64,000 bases of DNA from Xiphydria camelus (taxonomy: Eukaryota; Arthropoda; Insecta; Hymenoptera; Xiphydriidae), in NCBI GenBank assembly GCA_963678675.1, contig OY783191.1, positions 17,141,096 through 17,205,095 on the forward strand, given 5' to 3'. The translations under genes and the position numbers were made by a program. Shown here one piece after another: positions 34,736 through 45,205 of the stretch (position 1 is its first letter; each line of letters starts with the position of its first letter). Below the pieces are notes generated by a model that was given only the letters and a program-made list of their open reading frames with translations, had not been told where the DNA came from and made no database searches.

Positions 34736-34954
34736 CAAGCCAACGGGGCACAAATCTGTTACTAATTATTGCTAATACAAAATCTGCTAAAAAAAGTGTT
34801 AAAAGGGTAATAAAAAGTGTTACGGAGAAAACAGGCATTGTAAGAACTTCTACAGTTCAGGAAATGTACAGTGGTTTAGAAAACCTATAATACGTTAAAG
34901 AAGAATATGAAGAAGAGGAAAAATAGTATAGTGGATCAAGTTCTGCAGAAGAAA

Positions 34955-35047
34955 TTAACCCTCCGTTAGGCGGGTGGATTATACTAGACGTGCTATTCAA
35001 ATGGGCGTGGATTATAATGGTAATTCACCCGCCTAATGGAAGGTTAA
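34955..35047. mobile_element. piggyBac-like mini element, left arm copy
   Basis: TTAA at 34955-34958 and 35044-35047 bounds an 85-bp body with inverted ends CCCTCCGTTAGGCGGGTG and CACCCGCCTAATGGAAGG. TTAA target duplication with CC-starting TIRs is typical of piggyBac. Confidence 0.8.
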
Positions 35048-35155
35048 AATTGAAATGAATCTTCAATGTACTTCAATATATCTACAATTTTTCTAACAGT
35101 ATTAATTTATCTAAATTAATTTATATAGATTTATATGGCTTCTTATAATATTTTG

Positions 35156-37369
35156 AAGTGAAACTTCTTTGCTGAGGGTACTAAAATCGCGCTCGATGCA
35201 ACGAAAAAACCGTAACGAAACCCACACAATCCAGCCTCACGACCCTGCCCCATTCCACCGCTCTCAACCATACGTAAAACTTAGGCCCTTCGCACACAAC
35301 GCTACGCAGGTATCCGATACTCGACGAGTGTACACAAACCACGCGACGCGACTTTCGTCGGTGACGCTGTACTCCCGCGACCGGCATGCTCAAGTCTCTG
35401 ATACTCGCGTCGCCGAGACTGTTCCGTCGCACAATTATGTTTTCTTTTATTTTACAACGATTTATTTTGTTGTTTGGCAATATGTTTATACGTATTCGAA
35501 AGAGCTCTTTCTGCTCTACAAGACTGTTATAATTGTTATTTCGAATAATTAAATTTTTTAATTATTCTTCTGGCTTAGAAATGGAATATCTAGGAGGCAA
35601 AAATCAGCAGTTTCGACATCTGCTTTTCTTCGCTTTTCATCGAGGTCAAAAAACTGCCGTATACGGAGAAGGTGTTATAGGCGAGTCTTTGATAAAAAAG
35701 ATGTCGAAAATGCTGATTTTTTCCTCCTGGATATTCCATTTCTAAGCCTGAAAAATAATAAAAAATTGTTATTCGGATAAACAATTATAACAGTTTTGTA
35801 GAGCAGAAAGAGCTCTTTTCGAATGAATATATAAACACTTTGCGGAACAGCAAACAAATCGTAAAATGAAAGAAAATAAAAGAAAACGCTACGAACTTAT
35901 TTTCCAATCCAATAGCATCGCGATCATAAATACTTCGTCAAACTAGGGTTCATCTCGCCATCAGCGAAGCAGTACATTTCGGCGAATCCAGGCTGCTAAC
36001 GAGTTCGCAGTCCCGCACCTTTCCTGAAAGGGTTAATTATTGGACGAATCGGAATGAACCTTTATTTGCCGAAATACTCGGTTATCTATTGAAATCGTCA
36101 TTTCTCTCCTTCACCCAGAAGTGGTTCATTAGAATTCGTTCGGTAACACAGGCCGACAAATTTCTGACCCAGAAACGGGACCTTGTGTGCCCGAAGGATT
36201 TTGATACGCTGAATCCGAATCTGGCTTCAGATTTAACCCTATACGTCAGGTTTTCGAGATATCCTAACCTAAAATTGCGAAAAACACGCTTTTCTGCTAA
36301 ATTTGGGGTTATGTATCATCGCGAATAAATTTTTTTTCTAAAAACGGATCACGCCTTTTTAAAGCAGCACTCTTACCCTTTAAAACCATGTCTCCAAATT
36401 TTGTATATCATTTTTTTTCATTGAGATATCTATGATTGAAACTAGGTACTTTCGCTATTTCAATACAGCATTGGGTCACATGCAATATCCTTAACTCCCA
36501 ACCCTGTAACCTAGGAGTGTATAAACTAAGTCCATTAAAACCCAAATTTCCTCAACCCCAACCCCCTCAACCATTATGGTCATATTACATATAGAAAAGA
36601 CTGATATAATATATCGGTTCATTTGAAAAATTGCATGTGACCCAATGCTGTATTGAAATAGCGAAAGTACCTAGTTTCAATCATAGATATCTCAATGAAA
36701 AAAAATGATATACAAAATTTGGAGATATGGTTTTAAAGGGTAAGAGTGCTGCTTTAGAAAGGCGTTATCGGTTTTTAGAAAAAAAAATGTATTCGCGATG
36801 ATACATAACCCCGAATTTAGCAGAAAAGCGTGTTTTTCGTACTTTTAGGTTAGGATAACTCGAAAACCTGACGCATAGGGTTAATTCTGAGGCTGGATTC
36901 GGATTTAGCGTACCAAAATCCTTCGTGCACACAATGTCATATTTCTGGGTTAGGACTTTCGTTAAATTTTGTCGGCCTTCCGGGAAAGGTGTAGGACTGC
37001 GAATACATAAGCAGTCCTCGTTTGCCGAAATGTACCGCCCACACTGCGTGCACACTATAATAGAATTTGTAATGTATGTGAAATTCTGAGAAACAGCGAT
37101 TAATGTTTTATCACTGTCAAATTTGGAAGTAAAATTCCTTGATTTCGTTTATGATTTTCTAGAAATTTGTCGGTTTAGTGAATACTTCGTTTGTTCGATC
37201 AAAATTACTTCGTATACTGAGAAAAGAGTTTATTTGCAATTAATACGTGTATACTTAATTAAGGCGGAAAAAATATTTTGTTGGACCAAGTAAGTAAATA
37301 TACCGGGTGATTCTTTAATATTGCGACAAACTTCAAGGATGGATTCCTTGGATGAAAATAAGAAAAAGA
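35156..37369. mobile_element. Element S, copy 1
   Basis: This starts with GAAGTGAAACTTCTTTGCTG and matches the reverse complement of 39883-41345 along its length: 35156-36150 with 40370-41345, and 36969-37369 with 39883-40290. It contains an internal palindrome (35456-35875, AAAGAGCTCTTTCTGCTCTA arms). It is interrupted by palindrome L at 36153-36968, which copy 2 lacks. No ORF supported. Confidence 0.82.
36153..36968. mobile_element. Palindromic foldback element L (0.8 kb)
   Basis: Arms 36155-36490 and 36625-36968 are reverse complements (GCCGACAAATTTCTGACCCA, AAAACACGCTTTTCTGCTAA, GGGTCACATGCAAT). The related element S copy 2 at 40290 has no insert at this site, giving an empty-site comparison that fixes its limits. 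Confidence 0.85.
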
Positions 37370-37577
37370 ACAAAACGTGTGGCCGCCACGCGCGGAAGAA
37401 GTGAGACTTCGATACTGCTGGGTAGAAAAGAAAACTAAACAAGTAATCAATAATAGTAATACCATGGTATAATACAAATGGCATGGTATTACTATTGTTG
37501 ATTACTTGTTTAGTTTTCTTTTCTACCCAGCAGTATCGAAGTTTCACTTCTTCCGCGCGTGGCGGCCGCACGTTTTG
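37370..37577. mobile_element. Palindromic MITE, family E copy 2
   Basis: ACAAAACGTGTGGCCGCCAC, then CGGAAGAAGTGAGACTTCGA, is inverted at 37536-37577. Arms pair through CTGGGTAGAAAAGAAAACTA to the centre at about 37465, leaving almost no loop. The inner sequence differs from copy 1, so only about 45 terminal bp are conserved in the family. Confidence 0.88.
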
Positions 37578-37669
37578 TTTTTGCATTACGCTACCTTAGT
37601 ATTACAAGGTCCTATGTTGTTCCGTAACAACATAGGACCTTGTAATTCTAAGGTAGCGTAATGCAAAAA
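37578..37669. repeat. Near-perfect 44-bp-arm hairpin
   Basis: 37578-37621 and 37626-37669 are reverse complements with a single mismatch and a 4-nt loop (CCGT). The arm begins TTTTTGCATTACGCTACCTT. It directly abuts MITE E2. It could be a tiny MITE or a palindrome made during rearrangement. Confidence 0.9.
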
Positions 37670-37758
37670 TACCATAAAAATCCATATAAATCTATATAAA
37701 TTAATACTGTTAGAAAAATTGTAGATATATTGAAGTACATTGGAGATTCATTTCAATT

Positions 37759-37851
37759 TTAACCTTCCATTAGGCGGGTGGATTACCATTATAATCTACG
37801 CCCATTTGAATAGCACGTCTAGTATGATCCACCCGCCTAACGGAGGGTTAA
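37759..37851. mobile_element. piggyBac-like mini element, right arm copy
   Basis: The reverse complement of the 34955 copy, again between TTAA sites (37759-37762, 37848-37851). Its presence in both arms shows that it inserted before the arms were duplicated. Confidence 0.8.
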
Positions 37852-38879
37852 TTTCTTCTGCAGAACTTGATCCACTATACTATTTTTCCTCTTCTTTATA
37901 TTCTTCTTTAACGTATTATAGGTTTTCTAAACTACTGTACATTTCCTGAACTGTAGAAGTTCTTGCAATGCCTGTTTTCTCCGTAACACTTTTTATTACC
38001 CTGTTAACTTCTATTTGCATTGATTCTGAAGCATCGACGCCATTTTAATAAGATTATTCTACGTCTTTTAACTCGTTTTCCATGTTCTTAATTATCCGAT
38101 GTTCCTTACCTAAACCTGAACATATTGTATTCTGTAAGCTGTATACAGAGTCCTAACCACCTTGGAGAGTAGCATACAGAGACAGTACGAGGATGGGGTA
38201 CTTAGGGAAGGTATGAGTGCGCGTGAGAACACATGGTAACATCATAGGAGCCTCTCTATTGCACACAATTCTCTGGACAAGTTCGAGAAGTTCCCTAAGT
38301 ACCTTATCCTCGTACTGTCTCCGTATGTCTCCCAAACGAGAGAGGTTCCTAAAAGTCTTCTTCAACAATAGTTGTACCTACTATTTAATTTGGCGCACAA
38401 AATATACCTAATAATTTATTATTATTCCTTTCCGGTTTCAGGAACCGGCGTACATCTTTCAATTTTTATCTGTAACCATTATTGATTATAATGCAAAAGT
38501 AGGTAATGTAGTTATCAATGTAAGTACAACAAGTCGTTGAATAATTAATTTGGACATCCGAAAGTCCGAGATTTCTAAGGTTGAATTTCCACCCGTTTGC
38601 GCCTGTGATCAAGCGTTATCTGGGGCGTTATATATTACAAATTGAAAACCAATTCTGTGTACGTATACATTGATCACTACTTTCAAGAAAACCAACGTTC
38701 TAATCGTAGGACCGGGTTCAACGTTTAAACTTTTAAAATTAAGTTTTCGAAAATCTACGTACGGATTTCTTGAACTCCGCTTCGAAATAAATATCGTTCT
38801 TGAACTGAGCGCCATAGTTCCAGATGTCAAAGTCTTTACCTCCATAATTTTCGGTGTTCAGGTCTTCCAAGTGTCCTAT

Positions 38880-39235
38880 TATGAAACAATGGACCTAGAC
38901 GCCAGACGTGAATATCGGAAACTACGGGGCGGAGAATCTAGACACCCAGAATTATGATGTAGAAGATCTGAGCACTGAAAACTATTGAGAGGAAGACCTC
39001 GACATTGAAAACTAAGGAGCGGAGGACTAAGATACCGAAAACTATGGAGCAGATGATCTGGACACCGAAAATACGTAGCGGAAGACCTGGAAATCATTAA
39101 CTATGGAGCGGAAGACGTGGACATCGGAAACTATGAGGCTGAAGATCTGGACACCGAAAATTATGGAGCAGAAGAGCTGGACATTGAAGACTGTGAGGCG
39201 GAAGACTTGGACACCGAAAATTATGAGGCAAAAAA
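38880..39235 (+). repeat. Minisatellite, about twelve 30-31 bp units
   Basis: Units approximate GAAGACCTGGACACCGAAAA followed by CTATGGAGCG. They are degenerate at about 10-25 percent. A mirrored, shorter set is in copy J1 on both strands, so the minisatellite is part of the element rather than a local expansion. Confidence 0.85.
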
Positions 39236-39689
39236 TGGTTTTCGTTAAAGTAGTGACCACCGTGTACATACACAAAATTGGATTTTGATTTAAAACATTT
39301 GACGCGCTCCAAACGAGAATGTTTTTGGAAAAGACAATGCTTGACTTACTCCGTATTTGTACGTCGGGCTATATGCAACAGGCGTAAACGGGCTAAAATT
39401 CAACTCTGGAAACATCGGGCTTCGGGATACCTATTCAAATTGAATTTTCGATGGCTTGTATTCACATTGATAACTACATTACTTTCATATTATAATAAAT
39501 AACAGTTGTAGGTCAAAGCTGCAATAAGCACGCCGGTTCTTCACACCAGAAGTGAATATTAAAAAATTATTAGAAATGTTTTATGCTGCAAGTTAAAGGG
39601 TAGAACTTTTGTTTAAAAACATTTCTAGAAATCATGCTCATTTGGGAAATACGAGGGTGTATCAAATATAAACGGAATTTGTTTTGTAA

Positions 39690-39882
39690 ACACGCGGAAG
39701 AAGTAAAACTTCGATACCAGTTTCTCTGAATTTGATTCCGGTGGTATTAGTTTCAATTGGCTCTACGAAGAAGCATTGTAAAAGACTTGTATAGCGCCAA
39801 TTGAAACTAAACCACCGGAATAAAATTCAGAGAAACTGGTATCGAAGTTTTACTTCTTCCGCGTGTGGCGGAAACACGTTTT
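39690..39882. mobile_element. Palindromic MITE, family E copy 3
   Basis: CACGCGGAAGAAGTAAAACT at 39691 is inverted at 39847-39868. The inner arms match copy 1 (TTTGATTCCGGTGGTATTAG). The left tip is shortened relative to the right tip. It forms one end of element S copy 2. Confidence 0.85.
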
Positions 39883-41345
39883 GTTTTTTTTTTATTATTT
39901 TCATCCAAGGAACCCATCCTTGAAGTTTGTCGCAATATTAAAGAATCACCCAGTATATTTACTTACCTGGTCCAACAAAATATTTTTTCCGCCGTAATCA
40001 AGTATACACTTATTCATTGCAAATAAACTCTTTTCTCAGTATACGAAGTAACTTTGATCGAACGAACGAAGTGTTCACTAAACTGACAAATTTCTAGAAA
40101 ATCATAAACGGAATCAAGGAATTTTACTTCCAAATTTGACAGTGATAAAACATTAATCGCTGTTTCTCAGAATTTCAGATACATTACAAATTCTATTATA
40201 GTGCACATTATAGTGCACGCAGTTCGGGTGGTACATTTCGGCAAACGAGGACTGCTTATGTACTCGCAGTCCTGCACCTTTCCCGGAAGGCTAATTACCG
40301 AACGAATTGTAATGAACCACTTCTCGCAGATACCGCTATATTTCGAATGCATTCGAAATGCATTCAGCTTTGTAAAGGAGAGAAATGAAGATTTCAATAG
40401 ATAACTGAATATTTCGGCAAAGGTTCATTCCGATTCGTCCAGTAATTAACCCTTTCAGGAAAGGTGCGGGACTGCAAACTCATTAGCAGCCTGGATTCGC
40501 CGAAATGTACTGCTTCGCTGATGGCGAAATGAACCCTAGTTTGACGAAGTATTTATGATCGCGATGCTATTGGGTTGGAAAATAAGTTCGTAGCGTTTTC
40601 TTTTATTTTCTTTCATTTTACAATGATTTGTTTGCTGTTCCGCAAAGTGTTTATATTCATTCGAAAGAGCTCTTTCTGCTCTACGAAACTGTTATAATTG
40701 TTTATTCGAATAACATTTTTTATTATTTTTCAGGCTTAGAAATGGAATATCCATGAGGAAAAAATCAGAATTTTCGACATCTTTTTTTTATCAAAGACGG
40801 CTATAACACCTTCTCCGTATACGGTAGTTTTTTGACCTCGATGAAAAGCGAGGAAAAGCAGATGTCGAAACTGCTGATTTTTGCCCCCTGGATATTCCAT
40901 TTCTAAGCCAGAAAAATAATAAAAAATTTAATTTTCGAAATAACAATTATAACAGTTTTGTAGAGCAGAAAGAGCTCTTTCGAGTACACATAAACATATT
41001 GCCAAACAAGAAACTAAATCGTTGTAAAATAAAAGAAAACATAATTGTGCGACGGAACAGTCTCGGCGACGCGAGTATCGGCCACTTGAGCATGCCGGTC
41101 GCGGGAGTATAATATATAGCATCATCGACGAAAGTCGCGTCGCGTGGTGTGTGTATACTCGTCGAGTATCGGATACCTGCGTAGCGTTGTGTGCGAAGGG
41201 CCTAAGTGGAATGGGGCAGGGTCGAGATCGGTGTATGAGTGAGGCACGTACAGTAGCGCTGGAGTGTGTGGGTTTCGTTACGGTTTTGTCGTTGTATAGA
41301 GCGCGCTTTTAGTACCCTCAGCAAAGAAGTTTCACTTCAAAAATG
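39883..41345 (-). mobile_element. Element S, copy 2
   Basis: The reverse complement of 35156-37369 without palindrome L. Its outer end at 41345 is GAAGTGAAACTTCTTTGCTG on the minus strand. The internal palindrome is kept (40610-41040). No ORF supported. Confidence 0.82.
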
Positions 41346-42190
41346 TTAACTTTATTTAATTAAACTGTGACGTGGAGAATCGCTCCGGTTCACAAAAAGG
41401 GTGCAGTCGGCCCCTTCGGGGTCATACGTGCGAATTGGCCACCGGAAGGGCCTTGCGATAGGGCAGGCGCGCGATCGCGGCGTCGATACGGGCGAGACTC
41501 ATCCGGACGAACACGCGTTGAGCGCCCGGGCCAGTAGTGAACAGCTTACCGTGTAGCCACCTCTTAGACGCGAGGCGTCAACACGACGGCTTTGTTCGAG
41601 AGTCAGTTTCGCACGAGGAGTGTTACAAGCGACACAGAGCGTCTAGCACCGTAGAGCCCCATATAGTTCAGCGAAGTTGTCACGTAGCCCTAAGCGAGTA
41701 TTTAGAGTGCATTCCCACCGATTCCCCGAAGATATTTCTTCGAAAGCGGAGGAACCCGAGCTGCAGCGAGTGGCCGATACAGAAGCCGCCGACCGGACGC
41801 CCGGGAGAGGACAACGGCAATACCGGTACGCTCCCACCTTTGTCTAACGCACGACCTCCGACTCGCCTCCGCGCCGTGGCCACGCGCTCCCGCCGAATTT
41901 GCGTTATTTCCTCCGTCGACTTTGCGCTATTTCATCTGCTGATAAATCCGGTCCTCGTGTACCACCGCCAACGTCATTCGAACCGCCCCTCCACCATTTG
42001 CTGGGGTAGCCGAGCCCAAACGAGATCGGATCGTTCCCGATCTCCTGGATACCGTTCGTCGTCGGGGAGCTCGTTCATCTCCCCGAGTGGTGCAATCGTC
42101 GCCGCACCTGGCGCCTACCGAATTTCGTTCCGTGCGTGGTATCGTAGCCACCTTAAGGTGAGTAGCGAAGGACACCGAGGGCCCTTATCG
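41346..42190. other. GC-rich segment inside the mariner, unidentified
   Basis: About 0.8 kb of clearly GC-richer DNA lies between element S copy 2 and the mariner transposase. An open frame covers 41537-42403 on the plus strand but its composition (Arg/Ser/Pro) looks like GC-driven chance. CTTAAGGTGAGTAG at about 42155 resembles a splice donor. On the minus strand AATAAA near 41355 could be a polyadenylation signal. Candidate captured host exon or LTR-like DNA; undecided. Confidence 0.3.
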
Positions 42191-42206
42191 AAACGCTACG
42201 TCACAA

Positions 42207-42912
42207 AGCTTAGAAACATATTATTTTTCCACATAGTCTCCCGCCCTAGAAATACATCTTTCCCATCGGACTGGGATCTTTTTTATTCCATCAATGTAGA
42301 AACTCTTCGGACGTTCTTGTTGCCATTGGAGCAAAAATGCTTCCACCGCGTTGTTGTCGAGACCAACGTCTCCAAGCGCTTCTTTCAAGGGTTCAAAAGA
42401 TGAAAGTCACAAGGGGGCAAGTCGGGACTATATGGCGAATATTCCAACCTAATGCATTCAATTTTTGCCTTGTGGCATTCGTCGAATGACGTCTGGTGTT
42501 GTTATGCAAAAGAATAACACTTCTGACCCCGATTGCTTCTTCCTTTTTCTTCGTAATAACAATTTCGCGGTATCCAGTAATTCACAACAATATTGCGCAT
42601 TAATCGTGCGTCGATCGTAGAAAAAGCCATGAGATTTCGGATCGCCTCGATGTTGGCTTCGGTCACACTCATCCTTGGGCGGCGAGCGTGGCTCTCGTTC
42701 CCGACCTTTTCACACCCTCCAGAAAATTCTTTGTGCCATGCAAACACACGGGTTTTTGACAGGGTGTTGTCCCCGAACTGTGCCTGTAATCGCCACAAAA
42801 TTTCGGTTTCATTCACCCCCTCCTTGGCCGAAAACTTGATCTGTAGAATCCGATGCTCCACGGAGACAACGGAGACATGCAATTCTGTGTCTCGCTCATA
42901 GTTTCTTTTCAT
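42207..42912 (-). pseudogene. mariner transposase, internally deleted
   Basis: The N-terminal HTH part reads GVNETEILWRLQAQFGD and TRVFAWHKEFSGG. After about residue 105 the frame jumps into the C-terminal part, which shows HNNTRRH where an active enzyme has HDN, then SPYSPDLPPCDFHLL in another frame and a typical end (WERCISRAGDYVEK). The segment with the first catalytic Asp is deleted and the second is changed to Asn, so it is inactive. Confidence 0.85.
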
Positions 42913-43289
42913 ACTAAAGAAACTCGAGCGAATTACGGTAGGTTCTCCCCTCTCCTTAACGGTTCAGGCCACCCGGGCATCAACTCCAAAAAGGTCACTG
43001 ATCCTTCCGTTATTAAAAAAAAATTAGTCCCGTTTATATTTGATATACCCTCGTATATGCTACTGTCTGCGGTGGTTGGTGCACTTGGTATAGGAATAAA
43101 GACTTTTAAGGTCAAGTTGTCAATTTTAAGACTTTTAGGGATTCCAAGAAAAAGGGACTAAAGAGACTATAGAGACATATCTGTAAAGTCTGAAATGATC
43201 ATACTTATGGTTAATTATTGTCATATTGATATTAATAATATTCGACCCTTTAGGCATAATGATATTACTGAATAAAGTTGAACGGTAAC

Positions 43290-43990
43290 TTGTTTAAGTA
43301 ATGAACTTTTGTAAATACCTCGGAAACGATGAAACATATGACGAAACAGAGCATTTTAAGGTTCCGTAAAGAGAATCGAACTCTCAGCGGTAATGGGATT
43401 ATCTCCGAATAGAAAGAGAGGAAATTGATGATTTTTTAAAACAATAAACTTATGTAAATATCTGGGAAGCAGTGAGAGATACGGTGAAACGGAGAAAATT
43501 TAGAGGTTTCTAGGAGAGAAATAAAGTTTCAGCCATAATGGTATTTTCGAACAATGCGATTCATTCATTTATTTAAACAATAGTTTTATGCAAATATCTC
43601 GGAAACGGTAATCTTAATGACAAAATGGAGATAAATTTAAGGGGCTTCACAGAAGGAGTCGAATTTACATCAGCAATGACATTACCGAACAGAGCGGCTT
43701 TATAATTGTTTGAATAATAAACAATTGCAAACATCTTGGAAATCATGGGATATATGGTGAAACAGAGAAAATTTAGAAGCTTCATAAAGGGGGTCGAACT
43801 TTCAGCCGCGATGGTATTACTGAAGAAAGCGAATCGATGATTTGTATAAACAATAAACTTATGCAAATATATCGGAAACGGTGAAAGATACGGCGAAAGG
43901 AAGAAAATTTTGGAGTTTCGGAAGAAATCAAATTGGTGATATTACTAAAGAAAGGAAATCGGTAATTTATTTAAATAATAAACTTATGCA
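43290..43990. repeat. Tandem repeat, five units of about 137 bp
   Basis: Units carry ATAAACTTATGCAAATATCT then CGGAAACGGTGAAAGATACG, GGAGAAAATTTAGA, GTCGAACTTTCAGCC and GGTATTACTGAAGAAAGCG. Further units continue at 44805-44934 and 47331-47430, so the array was split by two insertions (44000-44800 and 44938-47327). Confidence 0.85.
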
Positions 43991-43999
43991 ATGTGACGT

Positions 44000-44800
44000 T
44001 ACATTTTTGGCCACTTCCATAAAAGCCCAATTTTTAGCAAAAGATTTTAATATTGAAATTCTATGGAACCAAGCTTTGCGAATTTGTTCTTTCACGCTTT
44101 TCTTTTCTCTCTGCTATGTACCGCCGCCGGTTGTAAGCACTCCGCTGCGAGATTCTCAAGAGACCATCGAGGAATGATTTGATTCCCAGGTAAGAGATTG
44201 GCTGAGAAGGAAGATGCATTTGATCCACAAAACGGAAAGCATCGGGAGACCACCGTTGCAGGCTTTTTGATATCATAGAGCGTGAACATCGATTCGTTTT
44301 GGGTGTACTGGATCCTGCCTCAAGCTGCATTTACTCGATTGGCAGTCAAACCCTCGCGCGTCATCGCGGGAGAGGGATCAACGCCATCAGTCGATTAGCG
44401 ATCAATTCGCTAATAGATCCGGATATATTGGAGTGGGGATAAGGACTCGCGTTCCTGGCGATCATGCTGTCTCGACGATTCGTTCGCAGGCTTTCAAGAA
44501 AGTAGAATCTTTTATCAGTGCCTTTTCATGCCTATATTACCGCCGTTCCGCTTGAACCCTGCCCTAGTCGATTTTCAAAGCTGACGCTAATCGTGCAAAC
44601 CATTGTATGCTTTGTTAGCTGTCTTTTCAATTTTCTTTCTTCCCGGAACGCATTAGCGTTTGATGCCCACACGATCCGCTTAACTCGGATCGTTTCTCTC
44701 AAACCGGAGTTAGAATTCCGGGAGCATAGAACGAAGAGTGACGGGTGCGGTCCTCCTTTTCACCTGGGAAACTGCGTATTTGTTACAGTTTTGCAAGAAG
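44000..44800. other. Insert in the tandem array, unidentified
   Basis: This interrupts the 137-bp array. It contains AGGTAAGAG at about 44190 and short frames (44061-44330 minus, 44518-44832 plus) that I do not recognise. No TIR pair was found. Confidence 0.3.
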
Positions 44801-45205
44801 CACCGTTACAGCGAAAATTTCAGAAACAGTGAAAAATACAGCGAAATAAAGACAATCGTGAAACTATGTATCTACCTACTATCTGGTCGGACGTTCAACC
44901 GTGACAATATTAGGTACCGAAGAATGAGAATCAATAACACTGGGGAACAGCTGTTTTGGTGCCGAGGGTTTTTGAACTGATTCTATATCAGTTTGATGTC
45001 CTGAATTCAAATATCGTATTCATTTTTCCCTATCAGCTCCAGTTTTTAAGATATACAATTTTAGAGAAATATGAGTTCTATGATTTTAACTCAAATCTCA
45101 AGTGTAATAAACAAAAGTAGATTCGAATTTTTTATTTTATTTATACCAAATACAATCTTAAGTCAAACTTACAAACAAAAAAAACATTAAAGAAATCAAA
45201 TATAG

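Larger units (their letters stand above)
34804..38004. mobile_element. Inverted-repeat element K enclosing element S1
   Basis: 34804-35145 is repeated as its reverse complement at 37683-38004 with about 95 percent identity, including a piggyBac-like MITE in each arm. The interior (35156-37672) consists of element S1, palindrome L, MITE E2 and a hairpin. Confidence 0.82.
39652..43055 (-). mobile_element. mariner-like element (Tc1/mariner) with nested insert
   Basis: TIRs CGAGGGTGTATCAAATATAA at 39652 and its inverse at 43025-43053 (TATATTTGATATACCCTCG) are flanked by TA. It sits in element J2; J1 shows the matching uninterrupted sequence (GGGAAATATATGAG). The transposase reads on the minus strand. 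About 2.5 kb of other sequence (39690-42190) lies between the transposase end and the left TIR. Confidence 0.82.
38142..43092. mobile_element. Foldback family J copy 2 with nested mariner
   Basis: Ends: TATACAGAGTCCTAACCACC at 38142 and its imperfect inverse ending TATA at 43092 (GGTGGTTGGTGCACTTGG). The same tip closes the transposon at 33294-33329. Inner arms pair at 38425-38530 and 39455-39540 (AACCGGCG...CGCCGGTT). The element contains a 30-bp minisatellite and is interrupted at 39652 by a mariner. Confidence 0.7.

Noticed and set aside
35169..35552. 127-aa frame in element S1
   Set aside because: The mirrored copy S2 does not keep the frame and the segment is palindromic repeat sequence.
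37230..37586. 118-aa minus-strand frame
   Set aside because: It covers MITE E2, a hairpin with mirrored sequence; there is no protein features.
38880..39235. Regular 30-bp repeats resembling a CRISPR array
   Set aside because: Units are contiguous with no unique spacers, they are degenerate, and they lie in an insect transposon; this is a minisatellite.
41537..42403. 288-aa open frame as a host gene
   Set aside because: It lies in GC-rich DNA where chance ORFs are long, its composition is Arg/Ser/Pro-rich without domain motifs, and its end overlaps the mariner transposase on the other strand.
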